From positions 2,442,001-2,506,000 of the forward strand of contig NZ_CP023737.1 of assembly GCF_002752655.1 (NCBI RefSeq): a stretch of 64,000 nucleotides of DNA, read 5' to 3'. This DNA comes from Methylosinus trichosporium OB3b. Its GTDB lineage: Bacteria > Pseudomonadota > Alphaproteobacteria > Rhizobiales > Beijerinckiaceae. A program made the position numbers and the translations under genes. This document shows, one piece after another, positions 36,430-44,620 of this stretch (positions are counted from its first letter, which is position 1; each line of letters starts with the position of its first letter). The notes under the pieces were generated by a model. That model was given only the letters and a program-made list of their open reading frames with translations, ran no database searches and was not told the origin of the DNA.

Positions 36430-36605
36430 TCCGCCGAGAAGCGCGGTTCGAAGGATGCGCCAGAGGTCGGATGGCCCCTGGGAGAAGAAATGCGCGAACC
36501 GTCATTGTTCCGTGAGTTATTATCCGCTGATCTTCATTGACCTACGCTAGCGCACTGACGAGCAGCCGACCGATCAGTTTAACGAAAGCATCAGGGATTA
36601 AATCG

Positions 36606-36636
36606 AAAAAATCGCCGCAGGGTTTCCCTGCGGCGA
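36606..36636 (-). terminator. Rho-independent terminator for a minus-strand transcript
   Basis: A perfect 11-bp stem (TCGCCGCAGGG / CCCTGCGGCGA, loop of 3) is followed on the minus strand by six U (A-run at 36606-36611). No annotated long minus-strand gene ends here, so the transcript must come from the short gene at 36679-36795. Confidence 0.85.
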
Positions 36637-36678
36637 CGAAAGCCCCCTAAACGCGCTGGAGGCGAAAGCTAACCGCCT

Positions 36679-36795
36679 TTAGAAGGCGAAACCGCCTTGA
36701 CCGCAGCAACGCCAGTGCGAACACACATGCTCGATCCGGCCGAACCGGACACGAACATAGGCGCGCACACGATGACACACTCGACGTGTCGCCAT
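36679..36795 (-). CDS. Candidate small protein (38 residues), terminator-bounded
   Basis: The ATG is preceded by AAAGGAGG at 5-nt spacing, the strongest ribosome site in the region, and the frame closes after 38 codons. A canonical terminator follows about 43 nt later. The peptide is basic and Cys-containing (starts MATRRVCHRVRAYVRVRFGR; later a WRCC motif). A second open frame on the same strand (36669-36881) overlaps it but lacks a ribosome site. Protein identity is unknown; a small regulatory RNA with a short frame is an alternative. Confidence 0.5.
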   Translation of the reverse strand: MATRRVCHRVRAYVRVRFGRIEHVCSHWRCCGQGGFAF

Positions 36796-36927
36796 CTCGG
36801 CCTCCTTTCGGAAGCCACAGGATTGATCAAATGGTCGGCTGGTGTTATGTCCCTTGCGGGAACGGCCACCAGCCTGACCAATCCGCTAGACGGGCTCTGT
36901 GGTATGCGCCCCGTCCGGTCACCTAAA

Positions 36928-36968
36928 CAACGGCTCCTTTGGAGGTTGCAGCCTCCTCAGGAGCCGTT
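36928..36968 (+). terminator. Long hairpin, terminator-like
   Basis: ACGGCTCCT pairs with AGGAGCCGT, with an inner GGAGG/CCTCC stem, followed by a short T-rich stretch (TTTTGCGTTT). It lies in the AT-richer gap between grxD and the winged-helix gene, with no plus-strand gene directly upstream. The reverse strand also has a run of T (from AAACAA), so the direction is unsure. Confidence 0.55.
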
Positions 36969-37112
36969 TTGCGTTTAAGCTCCTGGCACTCTACTGAATC
37001 GTCTGCCAGCTCGCAAGAGGCCAATTCTGGCTTTCCTCCTTGTTTCCACATTAGGGATTCGTTAACGATGTTTGGAGTCCTCCTGTGACGCGACCGCGCG
37101 ACGGGGGTAAAC

Positions 37113-37598
37113 ATGCTCCAGATCGTCCCTGAGTGTGAGTCATCGGGTGGGCGTATGGCTGAGTTTGAAGACCTTCTAGCGCGGCTCCGGCGCCAAAGAG
37201 AGAATGCCGCCGACGTCGTTCATCGCTTGGATTCGGCCATCAACCTTCTTGAAGAAGCTAAGAGGGTTTTGGGTCCAGAGGACCTGCTGAATTTCATGGA
37301 CCACGTCTCAACGCCGACTACTCTCATGATCGGGTCTAAACGCTCGCGCGGCGTCCTTCCCCCCGAAGACGTGGCGCTGGCGGTTAAGAAGATTCTTATG
37401 GACTTCGGCAAGCCAATGAAGCGAGGAGAATTAGTCGAAGAGTTGGAAAGAAGGGGGATTCCACTCGCGGGAAGGGATAAGAATAAGAATCTCGGTACAA
37501 TTATTTGGAGGCACCCACAACACTTCCTCACCCTTAGTGGGTTAGGTTATTGGGTGCGGGGCGTGCCGTTGGAAGGTGTCTACACCCCTGAGGAGTGA
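37113..37598 (+). CDS. Winged-helix (HARE-HTH-like) hypothetical protein
   Basis: A 161-residue protein with visibly lower GC than its surroundings. An N-terminal coiled coil (FEDLLARLRRQRENAADVVH) precedes a winged-helix domain (about 85-150) with ALAVKKILMDFGKPMKRGEL, LVEELERRG and LGTIIWRHPQHFLTLSGLGY. This resembles HARE-HTH domains found in restriction and chromatin proteins. The start could be 37113 (GGGGG upstream) or ATG 37155, which begins at MAEFEDLL. It stands alone between a terminator-like hairpin and its own terminator. Probably acquired; no partner gene is seen. Confidence 0.75.
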   Translation: MLQIVPECESSGGRMAEFEDLLARLRRQRENAADVVHRLDSAINLLEEAKRVLGPEDLLNFMDHVSTPTTLMIGSKRSRGVLPPEDVALAVKKILMDFGKPMKRGELVEELERRGIPLAGRDKNKNLGTIIWRHPQHFLTLSGLGYWVRGVPLEGVYTPEE

Positions 37599-37648
37599 CG
37601 CGCATTGAGGCCGCGCACCTCAATGCGCGCATCATTGATTTGCAATTT
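37599..37648 (+). terminator. Rho-independent terminator after the winged-helix gene
   Basis: A perfect 12-bp stem (CGCGCATTGAGG / CCTCAATGCGCG, loop of 7) begins right after the stop codon, and a T-run (ATTTTT) follows about 15 nt after the stem. It also lies downstream of the convergent NUDIX gene. Confidence 0.65.
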
Positions 37649-37661
37649 TTCCGTTCGCCTT

Positions 37662-38237
37662 TCACCCGCCGATCGTCACGCCCTTGACCTGCGCCAGCGC
37701 GATCGCCAGCAGCCCGACATGCTGGGCGTGGATCATGCCGCCGCCGAGCGCCAGCTCAAGCGCCTCGCGCCAGGGCACGCGCTCGACGGTGATATCCTCG
37801 GAGTTGTCGAGCTTCAGCGGCGCGACGAGGCGCGCGCCCTCGGCATAGAGCAGATGCACACGGTTCGCATGCGAGGCCGGATTGGGCGACAGGCACGCCA
37901 AATGTCGGATCGACGCCGCTCGATGTCCGGTTTCTTCCAATAGCTCGCGCGCGCCGGCGGCCAAGGGATCGCTCTCGCCCTCGTCCATCACGCCACCGGG
38001 CAGCTCCAGCGACATTTCGCCGGCGCCATGGCGATATTGGCGCACCAGCAGCAGCCGGTCCGCCTCATCGAGCGCGACCACATGGACCCAGTCGCGATAT
38101 TCCAGCACATAATAGGGATCGAGCACGACGCCGCGCTGCGTCACGCAATGGTCGGCGCGCAGGCTGATCCAGCGGTCGCGGATCAGCCGCCGGGAGCCGC
38201 GCAGCTCCCAGGGCCGCAACGGGTCGTCGTCGCTCAA
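37662..38237 (-). CDS. NUDIX hydrolase (ADP-ribose pyrophosphatase-like)
   Basis: A 191-residue NUDIX protein; the box is visible in the stretch ending ARELLEETGHRAA after LELPGGVMDEGESDPLAAGA, the GX5EX7REXXEEXGX pattern being complete. VLEYRDWVHVVALDEADRLL and the QYRHGAGEMSLELPGG order fit ADP-sugar pyrophosphatases. The start is a TTG whose last bases overlap the stop of the upstream tlpA-like gene (TTGA), so translation is coupled. Long upstream extensions of the frame lie inside the tlpA gene and are shadows. Confidence 0.87.
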   Translation of the reverse strand: MSDDDPLRPWELRGSRRLIRDRWISLRADHCVTQRGVVLDPYYVLEYRDWVHVVALDEADRLLLVRQYRHGAGEMSLELPGGVMDEGESDPLAAGARELLEETGHRAASIRHLACLSPNPASHANRVHLLYAEGARLVAPLKLDNSEDITVERVPWREALELALGGGMIHAQHVGLLAIALAQVKGVTIGG

Positions 38238-38920
38238 GGCCTGGCGATCGGCGTAGCGACGGGCGTCGAGGACAATTCGGCGGTCTGCGTCACCAGCGAG
38301 CGGCCCTCTTCCGAATCCCATTTGGCCGGCCCCTGCATCAGGCCGATCTGGCAACCCTTGCCGTCGATGAGGAAGGTCGTCGGCAGGCCGAGCGCCTGGC
38401 CGGTCTGCTTCAGCTGGAAGAAGATCTCGGCCTTGGGGTCGGCGTAGAAGGCGAGGCTCTTGGCCCCGATCTCGTTCAAAAAGCTCTTGGGCCGCTCGAG
38501 CCGCGACGTGTCGATATTGACCGTCACCACCTCGAACTTCTCCGAGCCCGCCTCCTTCTGCAGCCGGTCGAGCGCCGCCATCTCGCTGCGGCAGGGCACG
38601 CACCATGTGGCCCAGAGGTTGAGCAGCACGGTCTTGCCCTTGAAATCCTCGAGCTTGCGCGGCGCGCCGTCCGGCCCGGTGAAGGTCAGCTCCGGCATCA
38701 TTTCCGGCTCGCTGGCGATCGACATGGCCGCGACCTCGCCCTTGGCGAGCGAGGATACGCGCTGCGACGTCTCACGCGAGGCGGCGCAGGCTTCGCCCGA
38801 ACCCTTCTTGCCGCTCGCGCCGCCGTTCACGTATAGAACGCCGGCGCCGGCGACGAGAAGCGCGGCCGCGGCGATCGTCGGCAGGCGGCCTCGGCTCGAT
38901 TTTTCTGTGTTGTCGGTCAT
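38234..38920 (-). CDS. tlpA: TlpA-like periplasmic thiol:disulfide oxidoreductase
   Basis: A 228-residue membrane-anchored thioredoxin-fold protein. An N-terminal helix ([19 protein letters not shown]) precedes a domain with the redox site [16 protein letters not shown] (WCVPC) and the cis-Pro region [17 protein letters not shown]. TlpA reduces periplasmic targets for cytochrome oxidase assembly in rhizobia. It is divergent from argH with only 24 nt between the starts, an arrangement conserved in Hyphomicrobiales. Confidence 0.93.
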   Translation of the reverse strand: MTDNTEKSSRGRLPTIAAAALLVAGAGVLYVNGGASGKKGSGEACAASRETSQRVSSLAKGEVAAMSIASEPEMMPELTFTGPDGAPRKLEDFKGKTVLLNLWATWCVPCRSEMAALDRLQKEAGSEKFEVVTVNIDTSRLERPKSFLNEIGAKSLAFYADPKAEIFFQLKQTGQALGLPTTFLIDGKGCQIGLMQGPAKWDSEEGRSLVTQTAELSSTPVATPIARP

Positions 38921-38944
38921 CCGTCGGTTCTTCCGCGAGGCTTC

Positions 38945-40336
38945 ATGACGAGCAAAATATGGGGTGGCCGCTTCCAGAGCGCAAGCGACGCGATCCTGGA
39001 GGCGATCAACGTCTCCATCGACTTCGACAAGCGGCTGGCCCCGCAGGATGTGCGCGGCTCGCTCGCTCATGTCGCCATGCTCGCCGCCACGGGCATAGTG
39101 TCGCAGGAGGACGCCGCCGCCATCACGCGCGGGCTAGAGCAGATTCGTGGCGAGATCGAGGAGGGGAGCTTCGCTTTCTCGCGCGCGCTCGAGGACATTC
39201 ATATGAATGTCGAGTCGAGGCTCGCCGAGATCATCGGCCCCGTCGCCGGACGCCTGCACACCGCGCGCTCGCGCAATGATCAGGTCGCGACCGACTTTCG
39301 TCTGTTCGTGCGCGACCAGCTCGACGACATCGACGCCGCGCTCGCCGATCTGCAGCTCGCCCTCGCCGAGAAGGCGCTGGAGGAAGCCGGCAGCGTGATG
39401 CCGGGCTTCACCCATCTGCAATCGGCGCAGCCGGTCACCTTCGGCCATCATCTGCTCGCTTATGTCGAGATGCTGGCGCGCGATCGCGGACGTTTCCAGG
39501 ACGCGCGCAAGCGGCTCGACGAATGTCCGCTCGGCGCCGCGGCGCTCGCCGGCACCTCTTTTCCCATCGATCGCGAGATGACGGCGAAGGCGCTCGGCTT
39601 CGCGCGGCCGACGGCCAACTCGCTCGACAGCGTCTCCGATCGCGACTTCGTGCTGGAGACTTTATCCGCGGCGGCGATCTCGGCGACGCATCTCTCGCGT
39701 TTCGCCGAAGAGATCGTGCTGTGGACGACGTCGCAATTCGCTTTCGTCTCGCTGTCCGACAAATTCACCACCGGCTCCTCGATCATGCCGCAGAAGCGCA
39801 ATCCCGATGCGGCGGAGCTGGTGCGCGGCAAGACCGGCCGCATCATCGGCGCGCTGCAGGCGATGCTGATCGTGATGAAGGGCCTGCCCCTCGCCTATTC
39901 GAAGGACATGCAGGAGGACAAGGAAGGGACCTTCGACTCGCTCGACAATTACGCGCTCTGCGTCGCCGCGATGGCGGGCATGGCGCGCGACATGAGCGTC
40001 GATCGTCCGCGACTGCGCAAGGCGGCGGGCGCGGGCTACGCCACGGCGACCGATCTCGCCGATTGGCTGGTGCGCGCGCTCGGTCTTCCGTTCCGCGAGG
40101 CGCATCATGTGACCGGCCGCATCGTCGGGCTCGCGGCGCAGAGCAATATCGGCCTCGAGAAAGTTCCGCTGGAAGCGATGCAGAGCGTCGAGCCGCGCAT
40201 CACAGAAGATGTGTTCAGCGTGCTCGGCGTCGACAAATCGGTGAAGAGCCGCACCAGCTATGGCGGCGCGGCGCCCGAGAATGTGCGCAAGCAGGCGAAA
40301 CGCTGGCTGAAGCAATTGGCCAAAGAGAAGAACTGA
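38945..40336 (+). CDS. argH: Argininosuccinate lyase
   Basis: A 463-residue enzyme of arginine biosynthesis that splits argininosuccinate into arginine and fumarate. Family motifs are [37 protein letters not shown] (here [18 protein letters not shown]) and the signature loop [20 protein letters not shown] with the catalytic Ser. Length is normal and the start ATG is unambiguous. Confidence 0.98.
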   Translation: MTSKIWGGRFQSASDAILEAINVSIDFDKRLAPQDVRGSLAHVAMLAATGIVSQEDAAAITRGLEQIRGEIEEGSFAFSRALEDIHMNVESRLAEIIGPVAGRLHTARSRNDQVATDFRLFVRDQLDDIDAALADLQLALAEKALEEAGSVMPGFTHLQSAQPVTFGHHLLAYVEMLARDRGRFQDARKRLDECPLGAAALAGTSFPIDREMTAKALGFARPTANSLDSVSDRDFVLETLSAAAISATHLSRFAEEIVLWTTSQFAFVSLSDKFTTGSSIMPQKRNPDAAELVRGKTGRIIGALQAMLIVMKGLPLAYSKDMQEDKEGTFDSLDNYALCVAAMAGMARDMSVDRPRLRKAAGAGYATATDLADWLVRALGLPFREAHHVTGRIVGLAAQSNIGLEKVPLEAMQSVEPRITEDVFSVLGVDKSVKSRTSYGGAAPENVRKQAKRWLKQLAKEKN

Positions 40337-40350
40337 AAGAAAGCGCGCTC

Positions 40351-40551
40351 TTCCTTCTCCCGCTCGCGGGAGAAGGTGGCCCGACCATAGGGCGTTCGTC
40401 AGGACGCCCGTCGCAAGCGACGGGCTATGGTCGGGTCGGATGAGGGCGCCTCGGTTCACTGCGCGGATGTTTGTAAAAATTGTCGAAGCGGACGGACCCT
40501 CATCCGACCTCGCTTCGCGAGGCCACCTTCTCCCACAAGTGGGAGAAGGGA
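40351..40551. repeat. REP-like doublet (head-to-head), first arm with a nested palindrome
   Basis: First unit 40351-40447 (CTTCTCCCGCTCGCGGGAGAAG ... GGTCGGATGAGGGC), second unit in opposite orientation 40495-40551 (GACCCTCATCCGACC ... CTTCTCCCACAAGTGGGAGAAG). The middle stem of the first unit is replaced by a larger nested palindrome (40381-40437: CCGACCATAG ... CTATGGTCGG, with two inner stems). It lies between convergent argH and carA. Confidence 0.85.
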
Positions 40552-40569
40552 GAACAGCGCGATTTCGCT

Positions 40570-41769
40570 TTACACTTTTTCCAGCTTCGCCTTCTCCATC
40601 ATCTCGACGAAACGCGCGAAGAGATAATGGCTGTCCTGCGGGCCGGGCGAGGCCTCGGGGTGGTGCTGCACCGAGAAGGCCGGGCGGTCGGTGAGCGCGA
40701 TGCCGCAATTGGAGCCGTCGAACAGCGAGCGATGCGTCTCCACCGCATTGGCGGGCAGGCTGTCGCGATCCACCGCGAAGCCGTGGTTCATCGACACGAT
40801 CTCGACCTTGCCGGTGGTGAAATCCTTGACCGGATGATTGGCGCCGTGATGGCCCTGCGGCATCTTCATCGTCTTCGCGCCGACGGCGAGCGCCATCATC
40901 TGATGGCCGAGGCAAATGCCGAACACCGGAATCTCGCGCGCGAGCAGCGCGCGGATCACCGGCACGGCGTAACGCCCGGTCTCGGCCGGATCGCCCGGGC
41001 CGTTGGAGAGGAACACGCCGTCCGGCTCCAGCGCGAAAATTTCTTCCGCCGTCACCGTCGCCGGAGCGACGATCACCTCGCAGCCGGCCTCGGCGAGCAG
41101 ACGCAGAATATTGCGCTTCACGCCATAGTCGATCGCGACGACGCGACGCTTCGCGCCATTGCGCCTGCCGAAGCCGGCGCCGGAGCGCCACAGCGTCTCG
41201 TCCCACTCATAGCGCGCGGCGGCGGTCACCGCCGGCACCAGATCCATTCCGTCTATGCCCGGCCAGGCGGCGGCCTCGGCGCGCAGCTTCGGGAGATCGA
41301 AAACGCCGTCGGGGGAAAATGCGATCACCGCGTTGGGCATGCCCTTCTCGCGGATCAAGCTCGTCAGCGCGCGCGTGTCGATTCCGCAAAGGCCGATGAT
41401 TCCGCGCGTCTCCAGCCATTGCGCGAGCGGACGCAGCGCGCGGTGATTGGAGGGATCGCCGGAGGGCGCGCCGATGACGACGCCGCGCGCGCCGGCGCAA
41501 TGGGCGAGGTCGACGGTCTCGACATCCTCGTCATTGACGCCGACATTGCCGATATGGGGGAAGGTGAAGGTGACGATCTGTCCGGCGTAGGACGGATCGG
41601 TCAAAATCTCCTGATAGCCGGTCATTGCGGTGTTGAAGCAGACCTCGCCGACGGCCGCGCCCTGCGCGCCGAAGCCGAAGCCGAAGATCGCCTCGCCGCT
41701 CGCGAGCACCAGCACCCCGGTGTGGACCGGCGCGGCCCAGCCGCCCGCTGCGTCTTGATCCGAGCTCAT
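40570..41769 (-). CDS. carA: Carbamoyl-phosphate synthase small subunit
   Basis: A 399-residue glutaminase subunit. The N-terminal CarA domain contains GEVCFNTAMTGYQEILTDPS; the class I amidotransferase domain has the nucleophile Cys in PVFGICLGHQMMALAVGAK and the His/Glu in SVQHHPEASPGPQDS. It supplies ammonia to CarB for arginine and pyrimidine synthesis. It is divergent from yqeY, a conserved arrangement. Confidence 0.97.
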   Translation of the reverse strand: MSSDQDAAGGWAAPVHTGVLVLASGEAIFGFGFGAQGAAVGEVCFNTAMTGYQEILTDPSYAGQIVTFTFPHIGNVGVNDEDVETVDLAHCAGARGVVIGAPSGDPSNHRALRPLAQWLETRGIIGLCGIDTRALTSLIREKGMPNAVIAFSPDGVFDLPKLRAEAAAWPGIDGMDLVPAVTAAARYEWDETLWRSGAGFGRRNGAKRRVVAIDYGVKRNILRLLAEAGCEVIVAPATVTAEEIFALEPDGVFLSNGPGDPAETGRYAVPVIRALLAREIPVFGICLGHQMMALAVGAKTMKMPQGHHGANHPVKDFTTGKVEIVSMNHGFAVDRDSLPANAVETHRSLFDGSNCGIALTDRPAFSVQHHPEASPGPQDSHYLFARFVEMMEKAKLEKV

Positions 41770-41860
41770 CCGCGCTCTATGCCTCTCTCCAACATGCCGG
41801 CCGGGCGCCTCGCGCGCCCGCGGCTTCCCTAGAACATTTCACTGCGAAGTGGAAATAAGA

Positions 41861-42310
41861 ATGCGCGAACGATTCACCGCCGACCTCAAGACGGCCATGA
41901 AGAGCGGCGACAAATCGCGGGTCGAGACGATCCGGATGATCACCGCCGGGCTCAAGGACCGCGACATCGAGGCGCGCGCCACGGGCAAGACGCTCGGGGA
42001 TGACGATATTCTCGCGCTGCTGCAGAAGATGGTGAAGAGCCGGCAGGAATCGCTCGACATCTATGAGAAGGCCGGCCGCGCCGATCTCGCCGCGAAGGAG
42101 CGCGCCGAGATCGAGGTGATCGCCTCCTATCTGCCGCAGCCGCTCTCCGAGGAGGAGGCAGCGGCGGCGATCAAGGACGCGATCGCCGAGACCGGCGCCG
42201 CCTCGATCAAGGACATGGGCAAAGTGGTGGCGGCGCTCAAGGCCAAATATACCGGCCGCATGGATTTCGGAAAGGCGAGCGCCACGGTGAAGGCCGCGCT
42301 CTCGGCCTGA
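41861..42310 (+). CDS. GatB/YqeY domain protein
   Basis: A 149-residue YqeY-type protein with VETIRMITAGLKDRDIEARA, DDDILALLQKMVKSRQESLD and ASYLPQPLSEEEAAAAIKDA. Related to the tail domain of the GatB tRNA amidotransferase subunit; its role is unsettled. ATG at 41861 gives the usual MRERFTADLK start; a GTG four codons upstream is less likely. It is divergent from carA by about 90 nt. Confidence 0.92.
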   Translation: MRERFTADLKTAMKSGDKSRVETIRMITAGLKDRDIEARATGKTLGDDDILALLQKMVKSRQESLDIYEKAGRADLAAKERAEIEVIASYLPQPLSEEEAAAAIKDAIAETGAASIKDMGKVVAALKAKYTGRMDFGKASATVKAALSA

Positions 42311-42320
42311 GGGGCGCTCT

Positions 42321-42489
42321 TCCTTCTCCCGCAAGGCGATCGCAAGGCGGGAGAACGCAGCCCCGCGAAGCGGGGTCGGATGAGGGCCCGGCAGAACGAC
42401 ACCAATCTCGACGCCCGCGCGATGAGGCGAGGACCCTCATCCGACCCTCGCTGACGCGAGGGCCACCTTCTCCCTCAAGTGGGAGAAGG
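42321..42489. repeat. REP-like doublet (head-to-head)
   Basis: First unit 42321-42387, with an expanded loop (CTTCTCCCGC...GCGGGAGAA, then CCCCGCGAAGCGGGG and TCGGATGAGGG). Inverted second unit 42431-42489 (GGACCCTCATCCGACCCTCG ... CACCTTCTCCCTCAAGTGGG). About 43 nt separate them. The doublet fills the gap between yqeY and the Hsp70-like gene, leaving its promoter to lie within or before it. Confidence 0.85.
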
Positions 42490-42521
42490 AGCGCAGCCCC
42501 ATCGCTCCGCCATCTGGACAA

Positions 42522-43781
42522 ATGATGCGCAATTCCTTCTGTGGCCTCGATTTCGGCACGTCCAACTCGACCGTCGCGCGCGGATCGGCGCTGGTTCCGG
42601 TCGAGGGCGACAAGCTCACCATTCCGAGCTCGATCTTCTTCGATTTCGAGGAGGGCGGCGTGCGCTTTGGCCGCGAGGCGCTGCGCGCCTATGTCGAAGG
42701 GACCGACGGGCGGCTGATGCGCTCATTGAAGAGCGTGCTCGGCCATCCGCTGCTCGACGAGACCGTGCGCATCAAGCGCAAGGCCTATACTTATGGCGAC
42801 ATTATCGGCCTCCTGGTGGCGCATCTGAAGCGCGCCGCCGATGCGGCGGCCGGCGCCGACGTCACCCATGTGGTGATGGGCCGGCCGGTGCGCTTCGTCG
42901 ACGACGATGCGGGCGCCGACGCCAAGGCGCAGGACGCGCTGGAGCGCATCGCCCGCGCGCAGGGCTTTGCCCATGTGGAGTTTCAATATGAGCCGATCGC
43001 CGCGGCGCTTGACTATGAGCGGACGGTCGCCGAGGAGCAATATGCGCTGATCGCCGACATCGGCGGCGGCACCTCGGATTTCTCCATCGTGCGCGTCTCG
43101 CCGCAGGGCGCGGCCCGGACCGACCGCAGCGCCGATGTGCTCGCCAATCAGGGCGTGCATATCGGCGGCACCGATTTCGACCGGCTGCTGAGCATGAAGG
43201 CGGTGATGCCGCATTTCGGCCTCGCCAGCGAGACCAAGAGCCATTTCGGCGGCAAGATCCTGCCCGTGCCCAACGGCTATTTCGTCGATCTCGCCACCTG
43301 GCACCGGATCAATCTGCTCTACACGCAGGAGGTCGCGCGCGAGCTCGCCGATCTCGAGAAGCGCTCGCTGACGCCGCAGCTGCTGCGCCGGCTGCGCGAG
43401 GTGATCGAGGCGCGCCACGGCCATACGGTGGCGCTCGGCGTGGAGGCGGCCAAGATCGCGCTTTCGGCGCAGGAGCGCAGCGCCATCGATCTCTCCGAGA
43501 TCGAGCCGGGTCTCGCCATAGAGACGACGCGCGGCGATCTCCAGGCGGCGGTGGAGACCCGCCTCGCCTCGCTGCGCGCGGCGAGCGCCGAAACCCTGGC
43601 GCAAGCCGGGATCGCGGCGGAGCGCATCGACGCCATCTTCCTCACCGGCGGCTCGACCGCCATTCCCGCCGTGCGCGAAGCGGTGACGGCGATCGCGCCG
43701 CGGGCGAGGGTGGTCGAGGGCGACATGTTCGGCAGCGTCGGGCTCGGCCTGGGGCTCGATGCGGCGCGGCGGTTTTTGTGA
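42522..43781 (+). CDS. Hsp70 family protein, short YegD-like form
   Basis: A 419-residue protein containing the Hsp70/actin ATPase fold without a substrate-binding tail: phosphate 1 CGLDFGTSNSTVARG, connect 1/phosphate 2 ALIADIGGGTSDFSIVRVS and adenosine loop IFLTGGSTAIPAVREAV. This architecture matches E. coli YegD. Role unknown, likely a chaperone-like ATPase. The last 24 codons (from VEGDMFGSVGLGLGLDAARR) are repeated 3' of the parDE module at 44461-44533. Translation could start at either of two adjacent ATGs. Confidence 0.9.
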   Translation: MMRNSFCGLDFGTSNSTVARGSALVPVEGDKLTIPSSIFFDFEEGGVRFGREALRAYVEGTDGRLMRSLKSVLGHPLLDETVRIKRKAYTYGDIIGLLVAHLKRAADAAAGADVTHVVMGRPVRFVDDDAGADAKAQDALERIARAQGFAHVEFQYEPIAAALDYERTVAEEQYALIADIGGGTSDFSIVRVSPQGAARTDRSADVLANQGVHIGGTDFDRLLSMKAVMPHFGLASETKSHFGGKILPVPNGYFVDLATWHRINLLYTQEVARELADLEKRSLTPQLLRRLREVIEARHGHTVALGVEAAKIALSAQERSAIDLSEIEPGLAIETTRGDLQAAVETRLASLRAASAETLAQAGIAAERIDAIFLTGGSTAIPAVREAVTAIAPRARVVEGDMFGSVGLGLGLDAARRFL

Positions 43782-43794
43782 GGCGGAGGCTCGC

Positions 43795-44115
43795 TCAGGT
43801 CAGAAAACCGCCCGCATCGGCGATGGCGGCGGCGTCCCGCGCTCCGTGCAGCACCCGCACAATCAGGATTTGATCTTCCGTGGGAAGATAATAGACGGCA
43901 TAGCCGCCATGGAAAGTCACTCGCAACCCAGCGGCGAGTTGGCGTCGGTCGGCGCCCGATAGCGGAAAGTCCTGCAAACGGTGAAAGACGGCGTAGATTT
44001 TTTCGAGCAAGCGGGTCGCTGTCGCTTCCGAGCTGTCGTCCGCGACATACGCCCAGATTTCCGCGAGGTCGGCTTCCGCCGTGTCGGTCAGGCGGAGGTC
44101 GAGCGGTCGGCTAAT
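43795..44115 (-). CDS. ParE/RelE-type toxin
   Basis: About 106 residues of the RelE/ParE superfamily: LRLTDTAEADLAEIWAYVAD, LQDFPLSGADRRQLAAGLRV and YYLPTEDQILIVRVLHGARD are characteristic of ParE. In frame there is no ATG, GTG or TTG near the expected N-terminus; an ATT codon at 44113-44115 follows AGGGAGGA at ideal spacing and gives the start ISRPLDLRLT, so an ATT start is proposed. The gene overlaps the antitoxin by 28 nt. ParE toxins inhibit gyrase; RelE types cut mRNA. Here the ParD-like partner favours ParE. Confidence 0.85.
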   Translation of the reverse strand: MSRPLDLRLTDTAEADLAEIWAYVADDSSEATATRLLEKIYAVFHRLQDFPLSGADRRQLAAGLRVTFHGGYAVYYLPTEDQILIVRVLHGARDAAAIADAGGFLT

Positions 44116-44375
44116 AGCTTCCTCCCTCTGGCGATGATGCTGGCGGCGTCGAATGTCTTCATGCGGCCTGCGGCCACATCGGCGAGGCCTTTGTCGATGT
44201 CGGCCCTCAGCGCTTCGAGTTCCTGAAGCTGCAAGGCGCGCTTCAGCTTCCAATCGCGCAATGCGGCGCGGATGACTTCGCTCGTGGACGCATAGTCGCC
44301 GCCTTCGACCGCGCTCTTGATGGCCGCCGCCATGTCGGTCGGCAGCGTGATGGTCAGTCGCTCGACGCCAGCCAT
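44088..44375 (-). CDS. ParD-like ribbon-helix-helix antitoxin
   Basis: A 95-residue antitoxin. The N-terminal ribbon-helix-helix (MAGVERLTITLPTDMAAAIK, then YASTSEVIRAALRDWKLKR) binds DNA; the C-terminal helix (DIDKGLADVAAGRMKTFDAA) would wrap the toxin. AGGAGG stands 7 nt before the ATG. It is upstream of the toxin, the usual order. A partly symmetric element at 44389-44406 (GTATAACGGAGTTCATAC) just upstream may be its operator. Confidence 0.9.
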   Translation of the reverse strand: MAGVERLTITLPTDMAAAIKSAVEGGDYASTSEVIRAALRDWKLKRALQLQELEALRADIDKGLADVAAGRMKTFDAASIIARGRKLLADRSTSA

Positions 44376-44460
44376 AGCCAAGCCTCCTGTATAACGGAGT
44401 TCATACTTTATCATATGTGTGATGCGCCTGCGAGGAAACCCGCCGAATCATCCCGAATCA

Positions 44461-44533
44461 TCGAGGGCGACATGTTCGGCAGCGTCGGCCTGGGCCTCGC
44501 GCTCGACGCGGCGCGGAGGTTTTCGTGAGGCGG
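44461..44533 (+). pseudogene. Second copy of the Hsp70-like gene 3' end
   Basis: 73 nt align without gaps to 43714-43786, the last 22 codons, stop and first bases after the Hsp70-like gene, with 66 identical by my count. Most differences are synonymous, and the stop is in the same place. The copy is plus-strand like the original and lies beyond parDE, so the toxin-antitoxin module is bracketed by direct copies of the gene tail. No further upstream part of the gene is present. Confidence 0.85.
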
Positions 44534-44620
44534 CAAAGAGCTGTAGCCGTCGGGACGTCCCCACATGACCCGAAACGGACCTTGATCCTTTGCCGTCAGC
44601 CGGGGAATATTCGTGTGTCG

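Noticed and set aside
36669..36881. 70-codon minus frame overlapping the small gene
   Set aside because: No ribosome site at its start; the strong AAAGGAGG site serves the other frame. Kept only as an alternative.
37662..38606. Long upstream extension of the NUDIX gene
   Set aside because: The extra 123 codons lie in the wrong frame of the tlpA-like gene; a TTG coupled to the tlpA stop gives a normal NUDIX protein.
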